DNA from: Candidatus Aenigmatarchaeota archaeon
GTDB taxonomy: Archaea; Aenigmatarchaeota; Aenigmatarchaeia; GW2011-AR5
Reading direction: 5' to 3'
NCBI GenBank assembly: GCA_016198645.1
Contig: JACQIE010000005.1
Location: 1 to 8,640 of the forward strand
Length of the DNA: 8,640 nt
The notes beneath the pieces are model-generated. The model made no database searches and had not been told where the DNA came from. It saw only the letters and a program-made list of their open reading frames with translations. This document shows, piece after piece, positions 1-6,058 of this stretch. Position 1 is the first letter of the stretch. The number at the start of each line of letters is the position of its first letter. A program made the translations under genes and the position numbers.

Positions 1-928
1 CGTCTATCTCGTCTATGAATATTATTGAAGGCGCGCTCTTCTCCGCCTGCTCAAATACTTTGCGCAGGTTCTCCTCTGACTCGCCATAAAATTTTGACAT
101 TACCTCCGGGCCGTTGATGACAAAAAACTTCGCGCCGCTTTCATTAGCTACAGCCTTGGCAAGCAGCGTCTTTCCCGTGCCGGGCGGCCCGTGCAAAAGT
201 ATGCCTTTCGGCGGGTCTATGCCCAGCCGGTCAAACAGCTCCGGATGCTTCAGCGGAAGCTCTATCATCTCCCTGACTTTCTTCACTTCCTCGTGCAACC
301 CGCCCATGTCTTCGTAAGTGACTTCCGGTATTTTCCCCTCTTCTATGGGAGCCGTGGCTTGCGGCAGAAGCTCAACGTCCGTAGCTCTGGTTATCCGCAC
401 TATACCTTTCGGCTCCGTGCTTACGACAACGAACTTTTCGTCGCCGAACGGCGTGAACATGAAATCGCCGAAGTCCATCCCGAAGAATTGCTCAAACAGA
501 GAGTTTTGGGCGCGCCTGTCCTGCACAACGGGATTGGGTATTATTATGTCGCCCGTCATTACCGGCCTCACGAGCAGGTTCTGCTTCAGCAGGTTGCCGC
601 CCATATGGATTACGATTCCCTTGCGCGCCGGCGCAACGGTGACGCTTTTCGCTTCCTTTGCATCGGCTTTGCGTATCTTGACCGACTCTCCGATGCCTGC
701 GGCGCAATTTCTTCTTTCCAGCCCGTCCATCCTCACGATGTCCAGCCCCACGTCCGCCGGATATGCGCGGACCGCGATGGCGCCGGTCTTGCGCTTGCCC
801 TCCACTTCGACTATGTCGCCCTCGTTTATTCCCAGCGTCCTTATGTCCTTGGACGACAAACGGATTATTCCTCGGCCGAAGTCCGCCCGCTCCGTAAGCT
901 CGCCGATATTAAGTGTGACTTCTTCCAT
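1..928 (-). CDS. CDC48/VAT-family AAA ATPase, N-terminal part (cut by window edge)
   Basis: The visible 309 residues are the N-domain and the start of the first ATPase domain of a CDC48/p97/VAT protein unfoldase. In this family a homohexamer uses ATP to extract and unfold substrates, in archaea mostly for the proteasome. Residues 1-90 look like the double-psi barrel part of the N-domain and about 95-190 the second N-subdomain, including [18 protein letters not shown]. The D1 domain starts near 203 (YEDMGG), with Walker A GPPGTGKT at 247-254 and Walker B IIFIDE at 302-307; the window ends two residues later. The rest of D1 and the expected D2 domain lie outside. The ATG at 928 sits two bases after the stop of the preceding gene. 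GGAGG at 941-945 is 12 bases upstream, and a TTTATAAA box at 950-957 could drive a separate leaderless transcript. Family assignment is secure; a single-ATPase-domain variant cannot be excluded. Confidence 0.96.
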   Translation of the reverse strand, partial: MEEVTLNIGELTERADFGRGIIRLSSKDIRTLGINEGDIVEVEGKRKTGAIAVRAYPADVGLDIVRMDGLERRNCAAGIGESVKIRKADAKEAKSVTVAPARKGIVIHMGGNLLKQNLLVRPVMTGDIIIPNPVVQDRRAQNSLFEQFFGMDFGDFMFTPFGDEKFVVVSTEPKGIVRITRATDVELLPQATAPIEEGKIPEVTYEDMGGLHEEVKKVREMIELPLKHPELFDRLGIDPPKGILLHGPPGTGKTLLAKAVANESGAKFFVINGPEVMSKFYGESEENLRKVFEQAEKSAPSIIFIDEID

Positions 929-930
929 AG

Positions 931-1275
931 TCAATCATTCCCTCCGTGGTTTATAAATCTTCGCCCGCCTTTCGCCATGAACTCCATCATTTCGTAATCA
1001 ACCTTGTCCTGCCATTCGTCAAAAAATCGCTCCATCAGCCGCATGTGCTCCCGCGCCACGAGAAAAACAGAGTCTGCTATTTTCTCGTGCGGCACCGTAT
1101 CCAGCAGCCCCTCGCGCCGATATTCATAACGTTTGCCGTTGCGCGGCACTACCTGCGTCCAGCCGTGCAGTTTTCTGAAGAAGTTTGTCCTCTCGTAATC
1201 CGACTCGAACCGTGCGGCGTTCGTATGAAATGTTATCACTACAACCTCCTTCCCCTTCCTCAGTTCTATTCTCAT
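931..1275 (-). CDS. Conserved-looking archaeal protein of unknown function, 114 aa
   Basis: I do not recognise a named family. The protein is small, soluble and charged, with no signal peptide or membrane segment. It opens with a likely beta strand ([10 protein letters not shown], residues 9-18). A central polar block rich in aromatic and charged residues follows ([15 protein letters not shown], 25-39; [17 protein letters not shown], 50-66). It ends in a long predicted helix (about 71-100, [16 protein letters not shown] and onward) and a short basic tail. The dense Arg/Tyr/His block could suit nucleic-acid or protein binding, but no catalytic motif stands out. The ATG at 1275 has AGAGG five bases upstream. 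The TGA ends two bases before the cdc48 ATG, so the two are probably co-transcribed. radB lies 91 bases upstream. Confidence 0.85.
   Translation of the reverse strand: MRIELRKGKEVVVITFHTNAARFESDYERTNFFRKLHGWTQVVPRNGKRYEYRREGLLDTVPHEKIADSVFLVAREHMRLMERFFDEWQDKVDYEMMEFMAKGGRRFINHGGND
950..957 (-). promoter_or_regulatory. Possible internal TATA box for cdc48
   Basis: TTTATAAA on the minus strand is centred about 26 bases upstream of the cdc48 ATG. That is the archaeal TATA spacing for a transcript starting at the ATG. It lies inside the last codons of the upstream gene, so cdc48 may have its own promoter as well as read-through. This is inferred from motif and spacing only. Confidence 0.4.
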
Positions 1276-1318
1276 AGCAGCCTCTGCCCTCGTTTAGTAT
1301 ATCGTAATATCCTAAAAG

Positions 1319-1327
1319 TATTTAAAG
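1319..1327 (-). promoter_or_regulatory. TATA box for the 114-aa gene and cdc48
   Basis: CTTTAAATA on the minus strand matches the archaeal TATA consensus. It lies 48 bases upstream of the ATG at 1275, predicting a leader of about 20 bases. That leader contains the Shine-Dalgarno-like AGAGG at 1281-1285. It suggests the pair is transcribed separately from radB. Confidence 0.55.
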
Positions 1328-1333
1328 AATGGG

Positions 1334-1350
1334 GCAATTTCATTAATTGC
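1334..1350. repeat. Perfect 6-bp inverted repeat upstream of a TATA box
   Basis: GCAATT and AATTGC (1334-1339 and 1345-1350) flank a five-base spacer. For the downstream gene pair the repeat lies just upstream of the TATA box at 1319-1327. It also lies just past the radB stop. It could be an operator or part of a radB transcript end, but no T-rich run follows it on the minus strand. Confidence 0.35.
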
Positions 1351-1366
1351 TGATTGAAGCGCATGC

Positions 1367-2050
1367 TTAAAGTATCCCAAGCAGCTTGACTTCCTTCAGC
1401 TCCTTTTCTTTTATCTCAAATTCAACGCTTTTGCCTTCTGCGATTGAGCGGTGCTTGCGGACGATGGCGATGCGGTGACCGGATGCTTCCGTTTTCTTCA
1501 GTTCTATCAGCGCTCTGGACCAGTATTTTGATATTGTCCGCGACGTTAATTCGACTTTCTCTGCGTTGCCGTCGCGCATGCTGTAAACTTGATTTGTTAT
1601 TATCACCGGTATTTTCATCGTCCTTGATATTTTGGAGAGTACTGAATACTGGGTGGCGAGCTGGCGGTTAACCATATGGAAATTGTCGTCGCTTAGCTCT
1701 AAACGATAGAGCGTGACCATGGAATCAACTATTATGAGACCCGCGCCTTCTGCGCTCTTCTCCAGCCGTTGTATTTCTGCGTGCTGCTGCTTCCACGACG
1801 TGGGCTCGATGAAAAGTACGCTTTTCAATATCTCTTCGTTTCCGCCAAGCTGCGCGAAGCGCTCGCCCGAAAAAGAGCCTTCCGTATCGACGTAGATGAC
1901 GCGCTTGCCCGCTTTCACCGCGGCTATGGCAGAGCATATCGCCACGTTCGTCTTCCCGGAGCCCGCGGGCCCGTAGAAATTCGTTATGGCGTCGTCCTCC
2001 ACTCCGCCGGACAGGATTTTATCTATGGGCGTGTTCGTAGCGACCTTCAT
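1367..2050 (-). CDS. radB: RadB, archaeal RecA/RadA paralogue
   Basis: RadB is the short archaeal RecA-family paralogue thought to assist or modulate RadA-driven homologous recombination. It keeps the ATPase core and lacks the N-terminal helix-hairpin-helix domain of RadA. The 227 residues fit the family length. Walker A is GPAGSGKT at 27-34 and Walker B LIIVD at 105-109. ITNQVY at 151-156 matches the L2-proximal region of RadA/RadB. RKHRSIAEGKSVEFEI (198-213) is the usual RadB C-terminal strand region. The ATG at 2050 has a TTTTTAA box centred about 26 bases upstream and little room for a Shine-Dalgarno sequence, so a leaderless transcript is likely. The 114-aa gene and cdc48 follow on the same strand after a 91-base gap with its own promoter. 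Confidence 0.95.
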   Translation of the reverse strand: MKVATNTPIDKILSGGVEDDAITNFYGPAGSGKTNVAICSAIAAVKAGKRVIYVDTEGSFSGERFAQLGGNEEILKSVLFIEPTSWKQQHAEIQRLEKSAEGAGLIIVDSMVTLYRLELSDDNFHMVNRQLATQYSVLSKISRTMKIPVIITNQVYSMRDGNAEKVELTSRTISKYWSRALIELKKTEASGHRIAIVRKHRSIAEGKSVEFEIKEKELKEVKLLGIL

Positions 2051-2070
2051 GGCTAAGCTATCCGCAGAAA

Positions 2071-2080
2071 GGTTAAAAAT
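2071..2080 (-). promoter_or_regulatory. radB TATA box, leaderless spacing
   Basis: ATTTTTAACC on the minus strand is centred about 26 bases upstream of the radB ATG, so transcription should begin at or next to the start codon. A second AT-rich box lies about 10 bases further upstream. Confidence 0.5.
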
Positions 2081-2083
2081 CGA

Positions 2084-2091
2084 TATTAAAA
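2084..2091 (+). promoter_or_regulatory. Possible TATA box for the plus-strand microprotein
   Basis: TATTAAAA on the plus strand is centred about 28 bases upstream of the ATG at 2116, close to leaderless spacing. It overlaps the radB promoter region, so the two genes would be divergently transcribed from one short AT-rich segment. Confidence 0.3.
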
Positions 2092-2115
2092 GTCCGCGGG
2101 AATATTTCTTGTCAT

Positions 2116-2217
2116 ATGCGGGAATACATGAACGCTTTCATCATCATGGGCGCAATCATGCTGCTGATAACCATATCCGTGTTCGTAGGCGGATTCTTTC
2201 TTTTGCTGCTGACTTAG
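2116..2217 (+). CDS. Candidate 33-residue single-pass membrane microprotein
   Basis: An ATG-to-TAG frame encodes MREYMNAFIIMGAIMLL followed by ITISVFVGGFFLLLLT. It has a short polar start with one Arg, then about 25 almost uninterrupted hydrophobic residues, a convincing single membrane helix with a GG pair. It fills the only gap between radB and pyrB. It is preceded at leaderless distance by TATTAAAA, and its stop overlaps the convergent pyrB stop (2214-2216) by two bases. A second Met at residue 5 could also start it. I recognise no family; it is too short for SecE or Sec61-beta. A chance hydrophobic frame is possible, but placement, composition and promoter agree. No other plus-strand gene in the window is credible. 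Confidence 0.45.
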   Translation: MREYMNAFIIMGAIMLLITISVFVGGFFLLLLT

Positions 2218-3098
2218 GCGCCGCCGAGCATTTTCGCTATGATTGCCATTCTCACGGGCACGCCGTTTGCCGCCTGCACGAAGGGGATGACGCGCTTGTC
2301 CGCGTCTATTTCAACGTTCATCTCGTTCACGCGCGGCAGCGGATGCATTATCCGGCAATGCGGCGGCAGCACCGACAGCAACGTCGAGTCAACAACGTAA
2401 CTTCCCTTCTCCCCGTTAAGCCGCTCCTTTTGTATCCGCGTGCAATAGACGGCATCCGGCTTTGTTTCCGCAAGCGCTTCGCGCAACTGGCTGATGTCGT
2501 AACGCCCCGCCTCCATGCTTTTCATGTCACTTGGCAGCGAGAGCGATGCAGGCGCTATGGAAAAAATCTCGTTGCCGCTGAACTTGGAAAGAAGCTGCAT
2601 CAGCGAATGTACTGTCCTTCCGTATTTCAGGTCGCCGATGAACGCGACTTTCAGGTTGTCAAGCCTTCCAATCTCTTCCTTTATCGTGAAAGCGTCCGTC
2701 AGCATCTGCGTCGGATGCTCGTTCGAGCCGTCGCCGCCGCTTATGACAGGCACGCCCGCCGCTTTCGTATATTCCTGCATCCTGCCGCTTTCGTTGTCGC
2801 GTATCACCGCTATATCCGCATAGCTGGAAAGTATCCTTATCGTGTCCTTCTTCGTCTCGCCTTTTTCCCTGGAAGAGCCTGCATCCTTGTGGCTTATTAC
2901 CGAGCCGCCCAAGCGGTACATCGCAGCCTGAAAGCTTTTCTCGGTCCTCGTTGACGGCTCGAAAAATATGTTTGCCAGTATTTTGCCGCTGCAAAGCCTT
3001 TCCGGCTTTTGCTTGAGCCGCGACGCAAGAGAAATTATTTCTTCAACGTCGGAACGGGAGAACTGTGACGCAGAAAGCAGGCTTTTCCTGTCCCACAT
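2214..3098 (-). CDS. pyrB: Aspartate carbamoyltransferase catalytic subunit
   Basis: This enzyme joins carbamoyl phosphate and L-aspartate to give N-carbamoyl-L-aspartate, the committed step of pyrimidine synthesis; the catalytic unit is a cytosolic trimer. At 294 residues it is slightly shorter than the usual 305-310. The active-site set is intact: STRT at 49-52 and R100 for carbamoyl phosphate; S75 and K79 in the loop reaching the neighbouring subunit; HPTQ at 128-131; KYGRTVHSL with R161; TRIQKER with R221 and Q223 for aspartate; and HPLPR at 252-256. The SYADIAVIR and HPLPRVNEM context favours aspartate over ornithine carbamoyltransferase. The ATG at 3098 lies 22 bases after the stop of the upstream lipoprotein gene, with no clear Shine-Dalgarno. 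No pyrI follows: the downstream gap is only 163 bases. Confidence 0.96.
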   Translation of the reverse strand: MWDRKSLLSASQFSRSDVEEIISLASRLKQKPERLCSGKILANIFFEPSTRTEKSFQAAMYRLGGSVISHKDAGSSREKGETKKDTIRILSSYADIAVIRDNESGRMQEYTKAAGVPVISGGDGSNEHPTQMLTDAFTIKEEIGRLDNLKVAFIGDLKYGRTVHSLMQLLSKFSGNEIFSIAPASLSLPSDMKSMEAGRYDISQLREALAETKPDAVYCTRIQKERLNGEKGSYVVDSTLLSVLPPHCRIMHPLPRVNEMNVEIDADKRVIPFVQAANGVPVRMAIIAKMLGGA

Positions 3099-3120
3099 GA
3101 TTCTGACTTTGCGGGAAGCT

Positions 3121-3717
3121 TCAAATAGCTTTCACCTGTATGCCCGAACCGTCCAGCGCCTTGGAAAACACGTCACTGTTTCCCATGGTCGGCACGACCA
3201 CTTTCGGCTTCAGCAACGCAGCCGGCCCCGCATCCGGGAGGAACGCCACATCTATGCGCTGCTTGACGAGCGGCACGGAGTCCGATGCGGGAATAAAATA
3301 CACGGATTTGCCGCCAACAGAAACGTAATAGCCGTTGCCCTTGTCGCCGGTGCCTTTCTCTATCGGCACGGAACTTATTCTTACCGTGCCGTCCCTGAAC
3401 GACAAAGAGTCCGTTTGCCCCATCGAGTATGTATGCCCCTGTATGCCTTCCACGCATTTTAATGGCCCTATTACGGTTGTGTTTTCATTGCTTATGCGAA
3501 TCATGCTTTCCTTGTCGCAATCGTCATAGCTGAAAAAGACGTAATCCGCCACAGCCGGGCCTGCAGGGATGCCGGAAGGCTCAAAATAGATGTTTACGCC
3601 GCCCCTAGAAACGAGAAATGAATCGCCCACGCGCGACACGCTTATTCCTTCGTAGGCAAAGCCCTGCTGGACGCATCCGGCAAAGAGCAATGCCAGAAGC
3701 ATAAGAGCGCTTTTCAT
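3121..3717 (-). CDS. Lipoprotein resembling an UlaG-like metallo-beta-lactamase fold without metal ligands
   Basis: The N-terminus is a lipoprotein signal (MKSALMLLALLFAGC; lipobox FAGC, Cys15), so the protein is probably anchored outside the membrane. The 198-residue body follows, by eye, the order of UlaG-like metallo-beta-lactamase proteins: SVSRVGDSFLVSRGGVNIYF (26-45), ADYVFFSYDDCDKES (57-71), TTVIGP (80-85), KGNGYYVSVGGKSVYF (126-141), then IDVAFLP (155-161) and LKPKVVVP (169-176). Every zinc-binding position is changed. The HxHxDH block is replaced by a shortened SYDDCD, the GDTD motif by PASD, and the terminal P-H by P-T. It is therefore probably a non-catalytic binding or structural protein. 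Its ATG overlaps the topA stop (ATGA), implying translational coupling, and pyrB follows 22 bases later. The lipoprotein call is firm; the fold is inferred from memory of the family. Confidence 0.8.
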   Translation of the reverse strand: MKSALMLLALLFAGCVQQGFAYEGISVSRVGDSFLVSRGGVNIYFEPSGIPAGPAVADYVFFSYDDCDKESMIRISNENTTVIGPLKCVEGIQGHTYSMGQTDSLSFRDGTVRISSVPIEKGTGDKGNGYYVSVGGKSVYFIPASDSVPLVKQRIDVAFLPDAGPAALLKPKVVVPTMGNSDVFSKALDGSGIQVKAI

Positions 3718-5906
3718 TGGTGCCCCTCCTTCTTCCTGTGCATCGTCAGTGCGCGCTGGCTCTTCATGCCTTTACCGCACGTGCATCTGAGCTTCTCCGC
3801 CTCCTTTGAGGCTGCTATGCTCTCCTGCTTCGCCTGCTTTAAGCGATTCTTGTCCAGCCAGTCCTTCTTCGTGATGCAATTTATATCCAGGCACATCCTG
3901 AAAGGGCGTCTCCCTTGGGCATACACATGGATTATCGGCGTCTTGCATTCGCCGCATTCTTTGTCCGTGCTTATTATCGTGCCTTCGCGCGGCAGCGGAA
4001 AGCCCGTCCTGCATCCCTTTTTGTAACCGGAGCATCCGACGAAGCGCTTGCCCGTGCGCCATAGCTTGTGAACTTTCAGCGTGCCGCCGCATTGCTTGCA
4101 CGTGCCGAGAATGGACTGCCTGTCCTGCGTCGCTATCACGGCTTTCGTCAGTTCGTCGCCTATTTTTTCTTCCTTCTTCTTGAAAGACGCAGAGAGCTTT
4201 TCCAGTTCTTTCCGCGCCTCGTTGAGCACGTTCTCTCTCTTCTCCTTGCCCAGTTCTATGTCTTCCATCATCCCCTCAAACATTTTTGTGAGTTTCTCCG
4301 AAACGACGTCCGGGACGTTTTTTTCCAGTATGTCCGCCAGCTGCTGCCCAAGCTCCGTGACTTCTATGCTCTTGCCGATGAGATATCCGCGGTCGTATAA
4401 TATTTGCAATATCTGGGCGCGCGTGGCTTTTGTCCCGAGGCTCTTCTCTTCCATCTCCTTCAGTACAGAGCCTTGCGAATACCGCGCCGGCGGCTGCGTC
4501 TCTTTCGCGAGGCTTTCAGCTTTCACAACGGTTAACGTGTCGCCCTTGCTCATTGCCGGCAGCGCCGCGTCTTCGCGCTGCGCGTACTTCCCGTATATGG
4601 CAAGCCATCCGGCTTCTATCGTGCGCTTGCCGTGCAATATGAATTTTTCGCCACTCGCGTCCAGCACGACTTTCTGGCTTTCGCGCTTTGCCGGCTCGCC
4701 GAAGCACGAAAGAAATCTGCGGACAATCAGGTCGTAAACCTTCTTCTGCTTGTCTCCTGCCCTGACAGGCGTTTCGCCCGACGGGTATATGGCAGGATGC
4801 GCAGAGTCGCTTCTCGCCCCCTCAACCGGCTTCAGCTCTTTCGCCAAAAGAGCCGCCGAGTCCCTGGCATATTCGCGCTGCTTGGAAATCATGGTTATGA
4901 TTTTCCTGTAGTTTATGTCCGGCGGCAATTTCTCCGACGAAGTTCTCGGATAAGAAATGTAGCCCGATTGGTAAAGAGACTCTGCTATGCTTAAGCCCTG
5001 CTGCGGTGAATACCCGAAGTAACGGTATATGTCCGAGAGCAGCGACGTCGTGTTGTACGGCTTCGGCGGGCTCTGGGTCATTGCTTTCTTCTCAACGCTC
5101 ATGACAAGCGCTGCGCCGCTTCCCGCCTTCTTCGCTATCTTCGCGGCTTCCTCTTCCTTCCAGACCTTGTCTTTGCAGTATTCAGCCGTGAGCTCTTCTT
5201 TTCCTTTCTTCACTTTGAGCGCGATTTCCCAGAAAGGCGCGGACTTGAACGCCTTTATTTTTCTCTCGTGTTTTGCGAGCATGTGCAGCGTCGGCCCCTG
5301 GACGCGGCCGGTGGAAAGAATCCTAAAACGCTTGGCGCTTTTCTTTATCGCATTTGTGAGAGCCCGCGTCAGGTTTATTCCGTAATACCAGTCGAGATAA
5401 TGCCGCGCCATTCCTGCCTCTATCAGGTTTTTGTTCAGCGCCTTCTCGGCGTGTAAGTAACTCTCTATAAGCTCTGTCTTCGTCATCGTCGAAAAGCGCA
5501 TGCGCGACGCGTCCTTCCGCCCGAGAATGAAACGGAGTATGTTGAAGCCTATTACTTCCCCTTCATCGTCATAGTCCGTCGCTATGACAACATCGCCCGC
5601 GTCCTTCGCCAGCTTTTCTATGTTCCTGAAGTACGGCTCCGAGAACGCCGCGGCAACGCTCGCTTTGAACGACGGCACCCACTCCACGTCGAAATTCGGA
5701 TAGTCCCAGCCCTTGCCGGTTTGTTTTAAGTTGAACAAGTGTCCCACTGCCGGCACGCTCACGAACTTGTGGCCGTCCCGCTCAAACTCGTACCAGGATG
5801 CCTTGCTTCCTTCCTCGCCGCGCTTCGTGGGCTTCCCGTCCGACAACGCTTCAGCAATGCTCTTTGACGCAGTCGGCTTCTCGCATATTATCAGGGTGTG
5901 GCCCAT
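3714..5906 (-). CDS. topA: Type IA DNA topoisomerase with C-terminal zinc fingers
   Basis: The enzyme relaxes negatively supercoiled DNA by cutting one strand through a 5'-phosphotyrosine link and passing the other. Numbered from the ATG at 5906 (730 residues), the TOPRIM domain begins LIICEKP (Glu9) and has the DxDxEG acidic motif at 111-116 (D111, D113, E115). The active-site tyrosine is Y319 in YISYPRT, with R321. KATRAQIL (493-500) belongs to the core. Three metal-binding modules end the protein: four-Cys fingers at C603/C606/C625/C632 and C651/C654/C672/C677, and a finger with C708, C710, H723 and H729. A TTG at 5915 would add three residues, but the ATG gives the usual TopA beginning. 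A TATA-like CTTTAAGTA lies 34 bases upstream. The last four bases overlap the next gene. There is no reverse-gyrase helicase part. Confidence 0.96.
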   Translation of the reverse strand: MGHTLIICEKPTASKSIAEALSDGKPTKRGEEGSKASWYEFERDGHKFVSVPAVGHLFNLKQTGKGWDYPNFDVEWVPSFKASVAAAFSEPYFRNIEKLAKDAGDVVIATDYDDEGEVIGFNILRFILGRKDASRMRFSTMTKTELIESYLHAEKALNKNLIEAGMARHYLDWYYGINLTRALTNAIKKSAKRFRILSTGRVQGPTLHMLAKHERKIKAFKSAPFWEIALKVKKGKEELTAEYCKDKVWKEEEAAKIAKKAGSGAALVMSVEKKAMTQSPPKPYNTTSLLSDIYRYFGYSPQQGLSIAESLYQSGYISYPRTSSEKLPPDINYRKIITMISKQREYARDSAALLAKELKPVEGARSDSAHPAIYPSGETPVRAGDKQKKVYDLIVRRFLSCFGEPAKRESQKVVLDASGEKFILHGKRTIEAGWLAIYGKYAQREDAALPAMSKGDTLTVVKAESLAKETQPPARYSQGSVLKEMEEKSLGTKATRAQILQILYDRGYLIGKSIEVTELGQQLADILEKNVPDVVSEKLTKMFEGMMEDIELGKEKRENVLNEARKELEKLSASFKKKEEKIGDELTKAVIATQDRQSILGTCKQCGGTLKVHKLWRTGKRFVGCSGYKKGCRTGFPLPREGTIISTDKECGECKTPIIHVYAQGRRPFRMCLDINCITKKDWLDKNRLKQAKQESIAASKEAEKLRCTCGKGMKSQRALTMHRKKEGHQ

Positions 5907-5935
5907 AGAATTCAAAGTTTATAATATAGCGCAGA

Positions 5936-5944
5936 TACTTAAAG
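5936..5944 (-). promoter_or_regulatory. Likely topA TATA box
   Basis: CTTTAAGTA on the minus strand is centred 34 bases upstream of the topA ATG, giving a leader of about 8 bases with standard archaeal spacing. Other AT-rich boxes (ATATAAAT near 5964-5972 and TTATAAAC at 5917-5924) are less well placed, so the exact box is uncertain. Confidence 0.4.
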
Positions 5945-5980
5945 ATTGAACCCTCTGCGGCAGATTTATATCACACCATC

Positions 5981-6004
5981 GCAATAGCACTATTTCACTA
6001 TTGC
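5981..6004. repeat. Inverted repeat with overlapping 8-bp direct repeat upstream of topA
   Basis: GCAATAG (5981-5987) is inverted as CTATTGC (5998-6004) around a 10-base spacer. CACTATT is repeated directly at 5988-5994 and 5996-6002, eight bases apart. The block lies 75-100 bases upstream of the topA ATG and abuts the 10-bp array that follows. It may be part of an operator. Confidence 0.4.
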
Positions 6005-6046
6005 TAATGATTACTAATTATTACTAATTATTACTAAATTAGTAAT
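6001..6046. repeat. 10-bp AT-rich tandem array ending in a 17-bp palindrome
   Basis: Consecutive 10-base units are TTGCTAATGA, TTACTAATTA, TTACTAATTA and TTACTAAATT (6001-6040). The second and third are identical and the outer ones diverge. The last unit merges into a palindrome, ATTACTAA-A-TTAGTAAT (6030-6046), with perfect 8-bp arms. A 10-base period puts each unit on the same DNA face, as in cooperative regulator sites. It is 95-140 bases upstream of topA and about 100 bases past the stop of the GntR-like regulator gene. It is too short and unspaced for a CRISPR. Confidence 0.6.
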
Positions 6047-6058
6047 ATGTAAAGAATC

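Noticed and set aside
191..997. Long plus-strand frames opposite cdc48 (191-997, 318-956)
   Set aside because: The minus strand carries an unbroken CDC48 sequence with Walker motifs here; the plus-strand frames have no recognisable motifs and reflect codon bias of the real gene.
1986..2954. 322-codon plus-strand frame
   Set aside because: It runs antisense through the radB start, the intergenic gap and most of pyrB, whose active-site motifs are complete on the minus strand; the product is His/Arg-rich with no fold signal.
4081..4737. Ser/Phe-rich 218-codon plus-strand frame opposite topA
   Set aside because: It is antisense to the conserved topoisomerase core; the composition comes from the Lys/Glu-rich codons of the real gene.
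5907..5915. TTG start for topA at 5915
   Set aside because: It adds only three residues, while the ATG at 5906 gives the standard TopA N-terminus. A TATA box 25 bases upstream would allow it, so it is not fully excluded.
6001..6046. CRISPR array or replication iterons
   Set aside because: Units are 10 bases with no spacers, and there are no cas genes, Cdc6/Orc1 gene or origin boxes nearby.
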